Shown here: piece by piece, positions 43,918 to 55,949 of the stretch
Layout of the letters: every line of letters begins with the position of its first letter
How positions within the stretch are numbered: position 1 is the first letter of the stretch
Origin: Macrocystis pyrifera
Lineage: Eukaryota; Sar; Phaeophyceae; Laminariales; Laminariaceae
Length of the DNA: 64,000 nt
Assembly: GCA_031763025.1 (NCBI GenBank)
Contig: JASSKH010000014.1
Location: forward strand, 13,508,022 to 13,572,021
Direction of reading: 5' to 3'
The notes under the pieces: model-generated
Database searches by the model: none
Told to the model about the DNA's origin: nothing
What the model saw: the letters and a program-made list of their open reading frames with translations, nothing else
Program-made: the position numbers and the translations under genes

Positions 43918-44319
43918 GTGTTCCAACATTTTTTTCTTCAGAATTCTTCAGCGCTCGGTTTTTTAGTGGCGACGCAAAATATAGTGACTCCTTCTGTGGG
44001 GCGAAAGCAGGAGTATTTGTCTCACTCCCGCCTGAACACCGGCGTACGCCACTTTTCCTGCATGTCGACACCCAAGGTCTTCCATCCAGCACGACAGGAA
44101 GAGTACTTTTTGCCGGAGACGTGCGTGGTATATACCAAGCACCCAAATGAGGACAATTCCTTTTTAATTATTGCAGAGCAGGGCAAGGGTTTTGCCCTGC
44201 TGTTCCCTAGGTGTTTCCATTTATTACAAGATTGGACTGAAGTATGGAAACTCTTTCGCGACGTAGATAGATACTTACTAGGTAAAAATTTATTTGCACA
44301 AAGATGCTACTGTTGTTGA
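43918..44319 (+). other. Open stretch of unknown identity
   Basis: Open on both strands. GGGCAAGGGTTTTGCCCTGC and GGAAACTCTTTCGCGACGTA recur at 50693-50790 in diverged form, so this is repeat sequence rather than a proven gene. Confidence 0.35.
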
Positions 44320-44676
44320 CGCTATTTATTGTTCATTGCGTGGCTTTTCAGAAGAAAGACGTGATAACAGCAGGAGATACCAGGCATGCTTACTAGGCAT
44401 GCTTATTATACATCTGTAGTAGACGCTGATCACCCGACCCGAACTCTAACCCTAACCCGAACGCTATGGGGTGACCTGTGCTTGGATGCAAAAAAGGTAC
44501 CGCGGGTTGTGGGTATGGAGACGTCAGTAGTATATCACTGTTGTAGTCTTGTTTCGACCTGGTGTAGAAGGGTATAGGTTGTCTGTCGTCCTTTGTTGTC
44601 GTGTGGGCTGTCGCAGTCGGCCTTTTATTTCTTGAAAACAACTATTCTGATTATTTCAAGTCTGTCTCTTAATAGG

Positions 44677-44907
44677 TGTAGCCAAAAGATACCAAGCCGT
44701 GGAGGTTTCAGTGTAATCGCATGTGTGAGTGGAGCAGTGGCCGGGGATCCTGTGTGATGTCCCCTAGCCACCTGGCTCGTGGTCCGATGAGGATCACTCC
44801 GTGATAATACAAGCTCTAAGAACAAGACTTACTGAGTGCGAGGCCAGCGAGACTGGTGGAGTCCCTCGCTGGAAGCCCTCTTGCTGATATCATCTGGCAG
44901 AGGCCAT
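44677..44907 (+). repeat. 5' LTR of the gypsy element
   Basis: Begins TGTAGCCAAAAGATACCAAG; identical over 231 bp to 49600-49830. Preceded by the target duplication ATAGG. Confidence 0.95.
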
Positions 44908-44983
44908 AATATCTAGATATTCGCGGAACTTCTGTTGGAGGAGTTTTCGGCTGCGGAGTATTGGGTCACAGCTGGGAAGGCAG

Positions 44984-47386
44984 TTGGCCCGTTGGACGGA
45001 TCGAAACGGCTTGAAGCGCACAGCAGGGGAGGACGCTCCGGGAGCTGGAGGACGCACAGGTCAGGCGGCAGTTTCTCCGTTATTACAGCAGAGTCCAGGT
45101 GGACTGCTGTGGATTATGGCGCACACGGCAAGCACGCCGCTGGTGGTAGGGGAGTCTCTGACTCCACCGAAATACGGAGAGGTGTGGACCGAGCAGGCCT
45201 CTCGTGTTTTTTACGCAGCGTACCTCGATTATGAGGAACGGCTGCAGCTCGCCAACGCTCAGGGGGTGGTTCAGCACTCCAAAGTGAGCATGGGCCAGCT
45301 TATCCCCAATTACATTCATCGGTGTTTTGAGGGATTTTACAAGCATCAGACTACGATGAACGCCTCGGAGTTGTTGGACGCTGTTAGGCAGCACGCTGGT
45401 TACACAACCACCAGCAACAGATTTGACACCTCGCGGGCGGCAGCGGACTTGCGTCGCGTTCTCTCAATGAGGCGCGATGAAAAGCAGGGCGGTGAAACAT
45501 CCGTCAAAGACCGCGCGATGATGGTAAACTCCGCTATGGAAAAGTATTTTGCGGAGAATCACGCGGTGCATGCCATGTACCGCGCGCAGGACCGTTCGTG
45601 GTTGCCCGGACCGGCGGAATTTGTGAGCATGGCGTTGGTGGATGGCTTATGGCCGTCCGAGTTCAAAAAGTACGTAAAAGGTCAGCTAACGTACGCTGCA
45701 GGGTGGAAGAAGGACCCGGCATTGGTCATGGACCAAATTTTTTCTGCTGCAGAACAGTGGAAATTCATCGAGGCGTATGGTCGGAAAGATGCTGCAGGGG
45801 CAGCTGAACCGCGACGCCAACAGCAGCAGAAACCGAAACAGCAGCAGTCCGCGAAAAAGTCGTTTGTTCGCGTCTGTTTCGAGTGTGGTGATCCCAACCA
45901 TTATGTTTCTGATTGCCCAAAAGCTCGCGGTGGCGGCACAGCTCCCAGCAGTGGTGGGCGCGGGTCGTCAGGGTATCGCGGGGGCCGCAATGGCGGCCGG
46001 GGCAGATTCAACCATGGACGCGGGCGCGGTGGCCGTGGTGGCAATCAATTGACAGCGGGCGGTGGAACTTCTGCTGTTGCTTCTTCAACTTCTGGTGCGC
46101 CAGCGGCAGGAGCCGCTGGGTCGGGATCTGGTTCGTCTGTTGCCGGCCGAGCTGTATACGTTGGAGGAGCTGGAACATCGGTGGGTGCTGCTGGAGCGAG
46201 AACTTCGCCATCCACCGAGCGGGCGGAGTCAGTGTCTGGTGCTGCTGCAGGGGCGGTAGCGCCGGAACCGTCTGTATATTCGACGTCTTGGTCGGGGTGG
46301 ACCGCCGATTCTATTTCTTCGGCGCCGGCTGTAGGAGGGCAGCCATGGCGTCAGGTGACTCTTGGTACCGACCAGAGTTCAACGGCAGGTGAAGTGCCTG
46401 TCGATCGCAGCGCTGAGTGTTTACGCGCTGATCTCTCTTTGCCAGGGTCGGTTGGTTCGCTGATGGCGCGTGTGATCCTTGATTCGGGGTCGGCGCTCAC
46501 GTCCATCGGTGTCGGCTTACTTCAGCAGCTGTCTTCGCATTTCGGCGGCGCCGATCTGCAAATTCCGTTCGAAAATGGCCCGCAGCAGGCGAAAACCGCT
46601 ACGGGTGTTTCAGTGATGGTCACGCACAAAACGGTGCCGATTGCCGTGAGTGTACGGACGCCGTGGGGAGCGGTGAAATTGGAGCCCATCACTTTCGCGG
46701 TCATGCCTGGTACAGATAACGTCGTTCTGTTTGGCATGGCTACCATGAAAGCTCTTGGCATCGACGTCTACCGTGAAGCTCTGGAGAAGCTTCGCCCTCG
46801 CGCAGTGCCGGTATCGACCGGTGTGGAGACTCCGAGTTACCTTGCGGCGCGCAGAGTGACGGTTTCCGTGCGTGCTTTTCAGACCGAGGCTACGGTGGAT
46901 GCTCCGGAGGACAAGGCGGTGGAACATTTGGTCGACCGGGGGCCAGACATGTTCATGGATCCGGAGGAGGAGCGGACGGCCCGAGAACGGGCGTTGGAGG
47001 ACAGCGTGCAGCAGGCAGAGCAGAGTGGATTAAGCGTCGGCGGAGCAACCCGTTTGCGCGAAATTTTGGCTCGTCGCGTGGGTGCTTTTCGCCGTGCGCT
47101 GTGTGGTGATCCGCCAGCGCAAGTGGAGCCGATGCGAGTGCAGCTGAAGCAACAGGCGAAGCCTGTCAAGGCAACGCCACGTCGGTACGAACCGACGAAA
47201 AGGGACTGGCTCTCGAAGTGCATTGCTGCTTTGGTGTTTTTTTGGCTTTGTCTACCACAACATCCAGGCGGTGTGGGCGAGTCCGGCGATGGCGGTGCCC
47301 AAGAAGGACTCTTTCCGTTTGGTGAGCGACTACTCGGCGGTGAACGCACAGGTGGAGAAGTCCCCGGGCGTCATGCCCAACCATGA
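44984..47386 (+). CDS. gag-pol: Gypsy Gag, protease and RT N-terminus
   Basis: An 800-codon ORF with Gag (LDYEERLQLANAQGVVQHSK, FVSMALVDGLWPSEFKKYVK), a Gln-rich linker, one CCHC knuckle CFECGDPNHYVSDC, an RGG-rich stretch, and an aspartic protease with VILDSGSALTSIG. It leads into VKATPRRYEPTKRDWLSKCI, the start of RT, then leaves the RT frame at a run of seven T (47237-47243). The last 50 residues are out of frame. The start could be this ATG or an upstream in-frame codon. Confidence 0.85.
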   Translation: MARWTDRNGLKRTAGEDAPGAGGRTGQAAVSPLLQQSPGGLLWIMAHTASTPLVVGESLTPPKYGEVWTEQASRVFYAAYLDYEERLQLANAQGVVQHSKVSMGQLIPNYIHRCFEGFYKHQTTMNASELLDAVRQHAGYTTTSNRFDTSRAAADLRRVLSMRRDEKQGGETSVKDRAMMVNSAMEKYFAENHAVHAMYRAQDRSWLPGPAEFVSMALVDGLWPSEFKKYVKGQLTYAAGWKKDPALVMDQIFSAAEQWKFIEAYGRKDAAGAAEPRRQQQQKPKQQQSAKKSFVRVCFECGDPNHYVSDCPKARGGGTAPSSGGRGSSGYRGGRNGGRGRFNHGRGRGGRGGNQLTAGGGTSAVASSTSGAPAAGAAGSGSGSSVAGRAVYVGGAGTSVGAAGARTSPSTERAESVSGAAAGAVAPEPSVYSTSWSGWTADSISSAPAVGGQPWRQVTLGTDQSSTAGEVPVDRSAECLRADLSLPGSVGSLMARVILDSGSALTSIGVGLLQQLSSHFGGADLQIPFENGPQQAKTATGVSVMVTHKTVPIAVSVRTPWGAVKLEPITFAVMPGTDNVVLFGMATMKALGIDVYREALEKLRPRAVPVSTGVETPSYLAARRVTVSVRAFQTEATVDAPEDKAVEHLVDRGPDMFMDPEEERTARERALEDSVQQAEQSGLSVGGATRLREILARRVGAFRRALCGDPPAQVEPMRVQLKQQAKPVKATPRRYEPTKRDWLSKCIAALVFFWLCLPQHPGGVGESGDGGAQEGLFPFGERLLGGERTGGEVPGRHAQP

Positions 47387-48035
47387 AGACATGGGAGATC
47401 TGCTGGGGGCGCGTTTCTTCGGCAAGCTGGACCTACTTCAAGGGTACTGGCAGATGCCTTTGGCTCCGGAGGCGCAAGACGTCTTCACCATGGCGACAAG
47501 CGACGGTTTGTTCACGCCTACCCGTGTTCCCCAAGGTGTTTTGAATGCGACTTCTTATTTCCAAGGTGTCATGACTGAAGTGTTGCGTGGTTTGGATTGC
47601 AAAGTTTGGGTCGATGACGTTTTCTTTTTCGCAGACACCGAAGAAGCTCTTCTGCAGCTGCTTGATGACATTCTTGAACGCCTGGAGAATGTTGGACTGT
47701 TTGTCGCCGCCCACAAGTGTACCTTCTTCTCTCGTGAACTGGTCTGGTGTGGTAAGGTGTATTCCAATGGTGTCGTGTCCCATGACCCCGCTCGAGTGCA
47801 AGGTTTAAGTGAAATGCGTCGTCCCGAAAACGCTGGAGAACTAATGCAATTCTTGCAGGCTGTCAACTGGTTGCGTACATCGTTACCACGTTTAGCGGAA
47901 ACGGTAGCACCGTTACGTGATTTTTTGGAGGAGCTCCTTGTTGGGGCTACACGTCGGACTAAGCGAGTGGCGCGCAATCGTGTCATCAAGGATACCGCGT
48001 GGACGGAGGATCGGGTGCGGGCGTGGTGTTCATGA
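47223..48035 (+). pseudogene. pol: Gypsy reverse transcriptase, truncated
   Basis: Frame +1 relative to Gag-Pro: NIQAVWASPAMAVPKKDSFR, LVSDYSAVN, FFGKLDLLQGYWQMPL, VPQGVLNATSYFQGVM, the catalytic block VWVDDVFFFADT and CTFFSRELVWCGKVYSNG. It reaches the connection start DTAWTEDRVRAW and stops; the RNase H domain that should follow is absent. The frame change at the T run may be a lesion, since it falls inside RT rather than between Gag and Pol. Confidence 0.85.
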
Positions 48036-49521
48036 ATTTTCGACAACCTTCGGTCAAGCTACCTTGGCCGATGATGGTTTGTTTCGTGTGCGTGTTGGGG
48101 TGCGTGACGTCTTGTGGATTCCGCCGGATGATCTTGCTCTTCAAACTCGTTTGATGGTGTGCGCGCACATGCGCTCGGCTGGTCACCGTGGTGTGGCGCC
48201 GACTTTGTTTCGCCTGAAGGAATATTGTGTTTGGCCTCACATGGATTCTCAGGTTCGCGAATTCGTTCGCCAGTGTTTGCACTGTGTAGACACGCGTGCA
48301 GGTGCACTCATTCCTCGTCCCTACGGAGACACGGTGCATGGTACCGCTCCGGGAGAAGTGGTGCACTTTGATTTTTTGTATGTTGGCCACAGCGGGCCCG
48401 AAGGTAGCGATGGCCTGCCTGATGAGGATGGTTTCCGATATGTTTTGGTCATCATGGATGATTTGTCCAACTACGTGGCGTTGGAACCGGCCGAGGCTTG
48501 TACAGCCGAGGTCACAGCGAAGCATTTGCTAGCCTGGTGTAAGACTTTGGGGGTGCCGCGTGTGTGGGTGAGTGATACCGCCACGCATTTCAAGAACAGG
48601 GTGCTTGCTTTGTTGAGCGACGCGTTGCACATCGAACATCGTTTTGCTGTCGCTTACACGCCGTGGTCGAACGGTACGTGTGAACGCATGGTAAAAGAGG
48701 TGGTACGTGCTCTGCGTTCCATTCTGTCAGAACAGCGTCGTCAGGTTTCGGAGTGGGTTGATGTTTTGCCGGCCGCTCAGTGGGCCTTGAACACTTCGTT
48801 TCGTGAACGTTACCGAAGCACTCCGTACAGCGTGATGTTTGGGCGTGCTCCGCGTACCGATTTCTCGGCGCTCGTTTCTGAGTCTGATGGCAGGTGGAAT
48901 GTTGACGTGATGAATGCTGACTTGTTGCGTGCGAACGTCCGTGAAGTCGTTGCAGAGCAGGAGAGATTTTGCGCCGATATTCGCGCAGCTGTTGCCGTGT
49001 CTCGCGACAACAAACGTAAACAGGCTCAGGGCCAGGTGGTGTTGCCAAAATTTGCGGTTGGTGATTTCGTGTTGTATGCTCGTGTTCGTCGGCAGGGTGT
49101 CACACCGAAATTGTTGTCCACATGGACTGGTCCGTGGCGTGTGGTAGCAGCTGATCATGATCATGTGTACTCAGTTCAGAACATCGTTTCTGGGAAGGTG
49201 CATCAAGCTCACGTGGCTCGTTTACGATTTTATGCGGATGCGACGTTGAACGTCACCGCTGATCTGAAGGATGTTTTCCAACATTCCTTTGCGCAGGGTG
49301 AATGCCGCATGAATGCTTTGGTGCATGTGGCCGAAGATGATGCCAACGAGGTGATTGTCTTGGTCGATTGGGATGGTTTCGAAGCAGAGGAGCGCACGTG
49401 GGAGTCTTTGCGGTCGATTTATTCTGCTGCGCCTGAATTCGTCGTGAAGGAATTGCGCAAATTACGGATGACCCGTGCGCTCAAGATTAAAATTGCTTCA
49501 GAGTTCAGCATTGATTTGTGA
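48036..49521 (+). CDS. pol: Gypsy integrase with chromodomain
   Basis: Open from 47917, but integrase sequence starts about 48036. The HHCC finger (AHMRSAGHRG..CLHC), the catalytic core with HFDF, VSDTATHF and GTCERMVKEV (exactly 35 residues between the second Asp and the Glu), a GPWRVV-type C-terminal domain, and a chromodomain ending VLVDWDGFEAEERTWESLRS are all intact. The chromodomain marks a chromovirus and is known to steer integration to particular chromatin. Confidence 0.9.
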
Positions 49522-49599
49522 TTTGCCGCATGCGATTTCGTCTTGGTTTTTTGGTTTTGTCAAGCTCGTTCGTGTCGAGTGAACTCGCTTTGGGGGTGC

Positions 49600-49830
49600 T
49601 GTAGCCAAAAGATACCAAGCCGTGGAGGTTTCAGTGTAATCGCATGTGTGAGTGGAGCAGTGGCCGGGGATCCTGTGTGATGTCCCCTAGCCACCTGGCT
49701 CGTGGTCCGATGAGGATCACTCCGTGATAATACAAGCTCTAAGAACAAGACTTACTGAGTGCGAGGCCAGCGAGACTGGTGGAGTCCCTCGCTGGAAGCC
49801 CTCTTGCTGATATCATCTGGCAGAGGCCAT
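49600..49830 (+). repeat. 3' LTR of the gypsy element
   Basis: Identical to the 5' LTR; followed by the target duplication ATAGG at 49831-49835. Confidence 0.95.
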
Positions 49831-49835
49831 ATAGG

Positions 49836-51400
49836 TCAGCATTGTTCTTTGAATTATGAAGCAAATAAATGAAACAACTTCATTGAGTCGGCCTGTCGGA
49901 AGCTATCACCACCGTGCCAGAAGCAGGTACCAGGTAATCTCGGCCGGTTGTCTGTGATCGCGACGACAGCAGCTACTTGTTGTGGTGGTGGTGTTGTCTC
50001 TCTCTTTCTGTAGTCGCTCATGCATCTACTACTGGCGGCCAAAACTCTCGGCGGCCAAAGTTTGGCTGCTGCTCAGGAGCAGCTAGCTACTTGTTGTGGT
50101 GGTGTTGCGGCCCCGCTCTGTCGCTTAGGTATCTGCCGTCGCGACAACCTGAAGAAGCATATATATGTCGATAGCGGCCAAAGCTCACGGCGGCCAAAAC
50201 TCTCGGCGACCAAAGCTCAGCAGCAGCTTATGAAGCAACTAGCTGCAAAACAACTTTCCCGCAGTCAGCGGCAGGCAGCAGCTAAGCCCCTGCTCAGGAG
50301 CTGCTGCTCAGGAGCAGCAGCAGCTGCAAAAGTTCAAAGCCGTCGGTCGCCAAAGCTCTTACGAGTAGCTGCTGCTGTGCTGCTGTCTCGTCACTCCTGA
50401 CTCGTGACATCGCAATTTTTCGAGCGTTAGAACAGCATCATCAACAGACCATTTATTTCATGATAATACGTAGATACGGGTATCCTGGGCGCGTTAGCTT
50501 GTCTCAACCGCTGCTCCACTTTGTCGGGTCCATTGCTGCGCTTTGTACCGATGCGGGTGTCCGCGCTGTGGATCGGTACGTGCTGCTCATCGCGTTCATG
50601 TATTGCCTAATATAATCAGCAGCAGCAGAATCTGGAAAAAACAATAAATAAATGTTATGTGTACTATTAATATTAATGATAATTGTAGAGCAAGGCAAGG
50701 GTTGCCCTGCTGTTCCCTACTGGTAGGTGTTATCATATCATAAAAAGTTGGACGGAGGTATGGAAATTCTGTCGCGACGTAGATACTTGCCACGTAGAAT
50801 ATTACTTGTCTAAACATGCTGCTGTTGCCGCTATTTCGAAGCAATAAACCAAAAATAATATCACAGTCGCATGGCGCAGATTGCGATGACCTCGACGTGT
50901 CGCGAACACACCCATACCAAATAAAAGGCCGCAGTAAAGTCCAAGATCACAAAAGGCATACAATTAGACTTTTCGCCGATGATCGTTACGTACACATGCA
51001 CCCCGTAAACAACACTTTGTCGACCAAACAGATAGTATAAATGTAGCTGCGCAGAACTCGAAGGGCTGGACACGCCGGGCAACATTTCTGCCAAATACGT
51101 TCTAGCAAAAAGAGGGAAAGAAGAAGGCGGGCAGTCCATATCGAGAAGCAATATCATACAAAAAATCTAAACGATTCAACACACATGTGAAGAACACGTG
51201 AGACGCTCAAGGCGGCGGTACGTCGGACTCAAGTCGGCAGGCCACAGCTGCGCTCCCCACGTCGTAGTGGCCAGGACTTCGGTATGGCGGAGGCATGATC
51301 GGTCCTTGTCTAGTCGCCTCGATTATCTCCGAGCGTTCTTGGCTTGCGCGCGCATGGTAGCTAGCACTACGGTATATGCTGTCGATTGTGCCTGAGGAAC
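49836..51400. other. Repeat-rich stretch, no gene recognised
   Basis: TTGTTGTGGTGGTGTTG and AGCAGCAGCTG units at 49970-50400 and a diverged copy of 44170-44320 at 50693-50830. Confidence 0.5.
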
Positions 51401-51417
51401 AGGCAAGGTCATAGACT

Positions 51418-52100
51418 TTCGAAGGTAGACATGCATATGGCGGCAACCATAATACCAGTCATTGTCGAAATCGTCGCAAGACGTGGTACCCCCCCGGAGT
51501 ATACAATCGTACATCAACCACCGCCCTCTGGAACGCAACTGGGTCACGAAATGGTTCGGAATGGAGTAGATGACAGCTACGAGGCAGTACTCAACGCCTA
51601 TCATCTAAGTGGGTGACGGTACCGGCGGCTCTCCGGCGTCCTCATAAAGACGCGAAGAAAACGCGATCTGGGGCGTTGTCCGCACTCCAAGGAAGAATCG
51701 ACCATATGGATGTGCTGACGTGCCGGGCGCAGCTCTCGTCGCAGGGAGGGCACGGAACAGGTCCAGGAAATGAGAAGTCGGAGGCGGCTCCGGTCAGGAA
51801 CAAGGCCCTGACTGCATCCTGGAGTGACTGGGGTGGTTCGTGCGGAATCAAGACTGGTGCGGGATCTCGTCATCGTGCACATTGGGATGCGGTTATCTCG
51901 ATATGGCCATGGTCCTCGACATGGCAATCAGGTAGTGCCAGTTGAAGCCGAAAGCTGTCCGAGTGTACACGATACGAGCATGTCGTTCCACGACGTCACC
52001 TGGCCATCCGCTGTTAGGGTGGAGTTGATCATCAGGTCGAAGGGTGATCGCTTCGTATATGGAGCCCGGCGTTCCCATTACGGATCCCGCGCCTGGTAGG
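51418..52100 (+). pseudogene. Coding-like relic with frame changes, unknown product
   Basis: HQPPPSGTQLGHEMVRNGVD, ALSALQGRIDHMDVLTCRAQ and VRAESRLVRDLVIVHIGMRL occur in successive plus-strand frames over about 680 bp. GC and codon texture differ from the AT-rich surroundings. It may be a decayed Gag-like or host fragment. No family recognised. Confidence 0.3.
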
Positions 52101-53289
52101 CCGCTACTACTAAGGATCTTGTCACGTGCTTACACCAAAGAATCTTGCATTCCGCAAAAGAATGCGACGCATACCGCATTAAATGATACAATAAAACGTT
52201 TAGAAGACACATGAAAGCACAGCGTAGTATATATATGGGTACTGCAGGCGTCGGTAAGTATTGGGGGGGACTATTACGACGAGATATAGATAACAAAACA
52301 AGCAAGAACTTACCAAGAGGGTGCGTTGGAGAGGCTTGCCGTCGAACGTGCAGGCACGGACAGTAGCAAATGTTATGTAGTACTAATAATAATACCTGAT
52401 ACAATAATTAGTTGCTCGATCGGGCTCGATGCTATTAACACTACTGTACTATTACATACTGCTGTGCTTCGTACAACAACAAACAGCAGAATATGGTGCA
52501 CTGCTGTTACTGGGTGTATCTACTGAAGAACCCTTTATTGTGGACACAACGCTATCGCTACTATAATACTACTTAATAAGTAGAACCTGACGTAATAATG
52601 TCACTGACTGGCAAGACAGTATCATAACACATTATTATCGATGATTCCAATCTACCGATAGTCAGATGCGTACTCTGTTGTAATTTAGCTGTTTTTACGA
52701 CCGATGGATATCGATCTCAGGCAGAGTCGGCGCGGACAGCTGTTTTAGGCTGATCCGTAATTTGTTCTGCGCAATGCCGTTGCCCATCTATCTGCACTTT
52801 GGCTCGCTCATCGTTTGGAAAGCTTGAACAGACCGACATACTTCGATTGGTTACAAGTGTGATCAACGTTGAAGCTCATGCTGCGGCGAAGCCCGGTTTG
52901 CTACGTGCAGGATCTCACTGGGATCCGCGTGCAGTTTATTCGTATGAACAACAAGTACGAAAAAGCGTGGAAATAAAAAATATCCCTGCCCCCTCTCATG
53001 TAATATTTTTCTGCTTGAGTGGAACACCTTGCACTGGTCAAGAAGAGGAACGACGAACAGCAGAGCTTCTCTCTTAGCCTGGTACGCCGCCCGCCGGGTC
53101 GCGATCACCTCACCACCGATTCGGTCCGGGTACAGCTTTCCTCCCTCTCTGCCACAGTGAGCTGCGTCGCCCGCCTCGCGTGAAGCCCGGTGTTTACCGT
53201 GGCCCGTGTTCGCCAGCTCGACAAAGTTGGTGCTCAGACTGTATCGCTCTTTGTTTGAACTTTGGTTTGATCGCAAAAATAAGCACCGC

Positions 53290-53480
53290 TTCAATATTAT
53301 TTTGCATTGTTATTGCCCTCGATGAAATGCATTTGAGCGCTGTTCTCAGTTTGCTTGTCGCTTTTCTTTTGAAGTCGCAGGTGGAGTTGTTGAGAGTGAC
53401 GGGAGAGGCCCGTCGGGACCAGCACAGACGGAACCCCAGAGAGCTGTGTTTGGCTCAGGCAGAGCGTCTACTTTTTGACT
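53290..53480 (+). repeat. Dispersed repeat shared with 39040-39310
   Basis: See the shared motifs TTGTTATTGCCCTCGATGAA and TTCTCAGTTTGCTTGTCG. 52101-53289 holds no recognised feature. Confidence 0.75.
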
Positions 53481-53689
53481 ATCGGTATCACTTGTTATAT
53501 TCCTGGCGGGGACGTATATTCAGCAGCAGCACACGAAGACAGAACGAGCACCCGCACCAGTACCACAGCAATGGGATCGATATCATTGAGGTGTAATTGG
53601 GGTTGCAGGGCTAACTACAAGACTGTTGGCCAATGAAAAACGAAACATGAACGGGTAGAGATCTCCAACCATCAGTCAGAAAGCTGACG

Positions 53690-55450
53690 ACGCTCTCTTG
53701 GCCAAAGCAAAACATGTCGGTTGTTTATTACAACAAGTAAACGACAGATTGACAAGAGATATCTGTACCGCGAAATACTTGTTGGCGAAATAAGAACTGA
53801 GGTGGATGCATGCTCAAGGGGGGCACGAGCTTGCCGCCGGCGTCCTACGGTATCCTCCCAAACCTGAAAAAGACCCATTTTTTTGTTGTGTGTTGTTACA
53901 CATTCGATAGATTGACGTATTTTCAACTGCCGGGTTATTATTTTTGCGAGCACCAAAACATACAATGAGGATCGCAAAATACAAATAAAGGCGAAACGTA
54001 GAAAGTAATCAACTAACTGCTGTTGTGAAATACCTACTATAGTATGCAATTTGGGGTCATTCTTTTTGCGAGTACCGAAACATACAACGAGGATCGCAAA
54101 ATACAAATAAAGGCGAAAAGTAGAAAGTAATCAACTAACTGCTGTTGTTGTAAAAGACCCACGATAGTTCGTATGCAATTTTTCAATAGTACTCGTAGAG
54201 AATTCTGTTGTCGCACAAGAAGTAATCCACTCCTGTTGTAATGTAAAATACCTGCTTGTGCTATAGTATGCGAAGTTGTTGTTGGCCAAATGAGAAATGA
54301 GGTGGAGGATGCATGCTCTATAGGGGCCAAAAAACATGACAAAGTACTATGGAAATATCACATCGTATAGGGGGTATATGTAGGGTAGCCCTATACTGAT
54401 ACCAGGCTCTACTGCTGGCTACAGTATGCGAATGACGACGCTTTGTTGGCCAATGAAAACATTTTGTGGGTTGTTACACATTCGACAGATTGACATGTAC
54501 TTTCAACTGGCGGGTTATTATTTGCGAGTACCGAAACATGCGATGAGGATCGCAAACAAATAAAGGCGAAAAGTTGAAAATAATCCACTACTGCCGGAGG
54601 GCGTCCTGCGGTATCCTCCCAAACCTGAAAAAAGCCCATTTTTTTTCCCTTTCACTGCTGTAAAAGACCTGCGATCGTATGCATTTTTTCCCCCACTCGA
54701 GACGGATACAGCACTACAGTAGTACTCGTACATAATTTTGCTGTGGCACAAAAAGTAACCCACTCTTGTTGTACTGCAAAATACCTGCTAATGTTTGCGA
54801 ATGGAAACGCGAAGTACATCCAAAAAGTATTATTTCAGCGTGCGACGATACACGATAGACTGTTGTACTGTAAAAGACTTGCTACAGTATGCGAATGGAA
54901 ACGCGAAGTACACCAAAAAGGTATAATTTCAGCTGGTGCGACGATACATGATAGACGCTCGACCTCGACGGAGACTCAGCGCACGGGCAACTCGCGCGGT
55001 GGCGGGCAAGATCAGCTAGTATAGATGACGGGCTCGAAGAAATGAGGTGGATGCATGCTCTAGGGGACAAGAGCTTGCCGGCGGCGTTCAACGGTATCCT
55101 CCCAAACCTGAAAAAAACCCCATTTTTGCCATTCGGCACGTTTGTTGTACTGCAAAAGACCTGCTCGTGCGACGATAGATAATAGACGTTTGTTGTTCAG
55201 TAACTGTAAAAGACCTGCTCGTGCGACGATAGACGATAGATGCTCGATCTCGACAGAGACTCAGCCCACGGGCAACCCGCTCGGTGGCGGGAAAGACCAA
55301 CTAGTATAGATGACGGGCTCGAAGAAAAGAGGTGGATGCATGCTCTAGGGGGCAAGAGCTTGCCGGCGGCGTCCAACGGGATCCTCCCAAACCCGAAAAA
55401 AAGCCCATTTTTTGCCATTCGAGACGGATACAGCAGTAGTAGTACTCGTA
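53690..55450. repeat. Composite tandem repeat region
   Basis: Five copies, some partial, of a block with GAGGTGGATGCATGCTC, GCTTGCCGGCGGCGT and TATCCTCCCAAACCTGAAAA (about 53799, 54298, 54590, 55042, 55329), mixed with ACGATAGACGATAGATGCTC and GCGAATGGAAACGCGAAGTA units. Higher-order repeat without coding content. Confidence 0.8.
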
Positions 55451-55499
55451 GATAATGTTTTAAAAAACTATTTCGTGCACACCAGCGGCCAATGCGCTG

Positions 55500-55735
55500 C
55501 ACTGAGCGTATGACCCGAGCGTCTGAGTCAACGCTTGTATTCATCGCCACCCTTGCACAACAAGACAGCACTACAGCAGTAGCAGGCACCTGGTCTGGTG
55601 TATAGACGTCTCCCCAACTCGGTAGGGGCGTCTGAGCCAACTCTTGTATTCATCGCCACCCTTGCACAACAAGACGGCACTACAGCAGTAGCAGGCACCT
55701 GGTCTGGTGTATATATGTCTCCCCAACTCGGTATG
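55500..55735. repeat. About 118 bp tandem duplication
   Basis: Two units carrying CTTGTATTCATCGCCACCCT, GCAGTAGCAGGCACCTGGTC and GTCTCCCCAACTCGGTA. Confidence 0.85.
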
Positions 55736-55940
55736 GGATATGGGATATGTTGGTATGGGAATACGGGATATGTTGGTGGTATGGTATATGGAAATTTGGG
55801 AAAACCACCGTATGTGGTATGGTATGTGTTGACGGTATGGTACGGGAAAAACACAGTATATGGTATGGCACGTTTGCGGTATGGACCATGGTACGATGTC
55901 GTGGATGTATTATATATATGGCTAAATTTGCCTGGTGGTA
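55736..55940. repeat. GGGATATGTTGGTATGG array
   Basis: Relative of 41040-41245; leads into GCTAAATTTGCCTGGTGGT, also found near 42563. Confidence 0.7.
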
Positions 55941-55949
55941 TGGTATGTT

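Larger units (their letters stand above)
44677..49830 (+). mobile_element. Young Ty3/gypsy chromovirus, RNase H lost
   Basis: Two identical 231 bp LTRs (44677-44907, 49600-49830) start TGTAGCC and end GGCCAT; ATAGG lies on both sides (44672-44676, 49831-49835) as a 5 bp target duplication. Between them are Gag, protease, RT, integrase and a chromodomain in gypsy order. The purine tract TTTGGGGGTGC precedes the 3' LTR. Identical LTRs mean recent insertion. A +1 frame break and a missing RNase H make this copy non-autonomous. Confidence 0.95.

Noticed and set aside
44441..44462. Interstitial telomere repeat (CTCTAACCCTAACCC)
   Set aside because: Only about two units; too short to mean anything.
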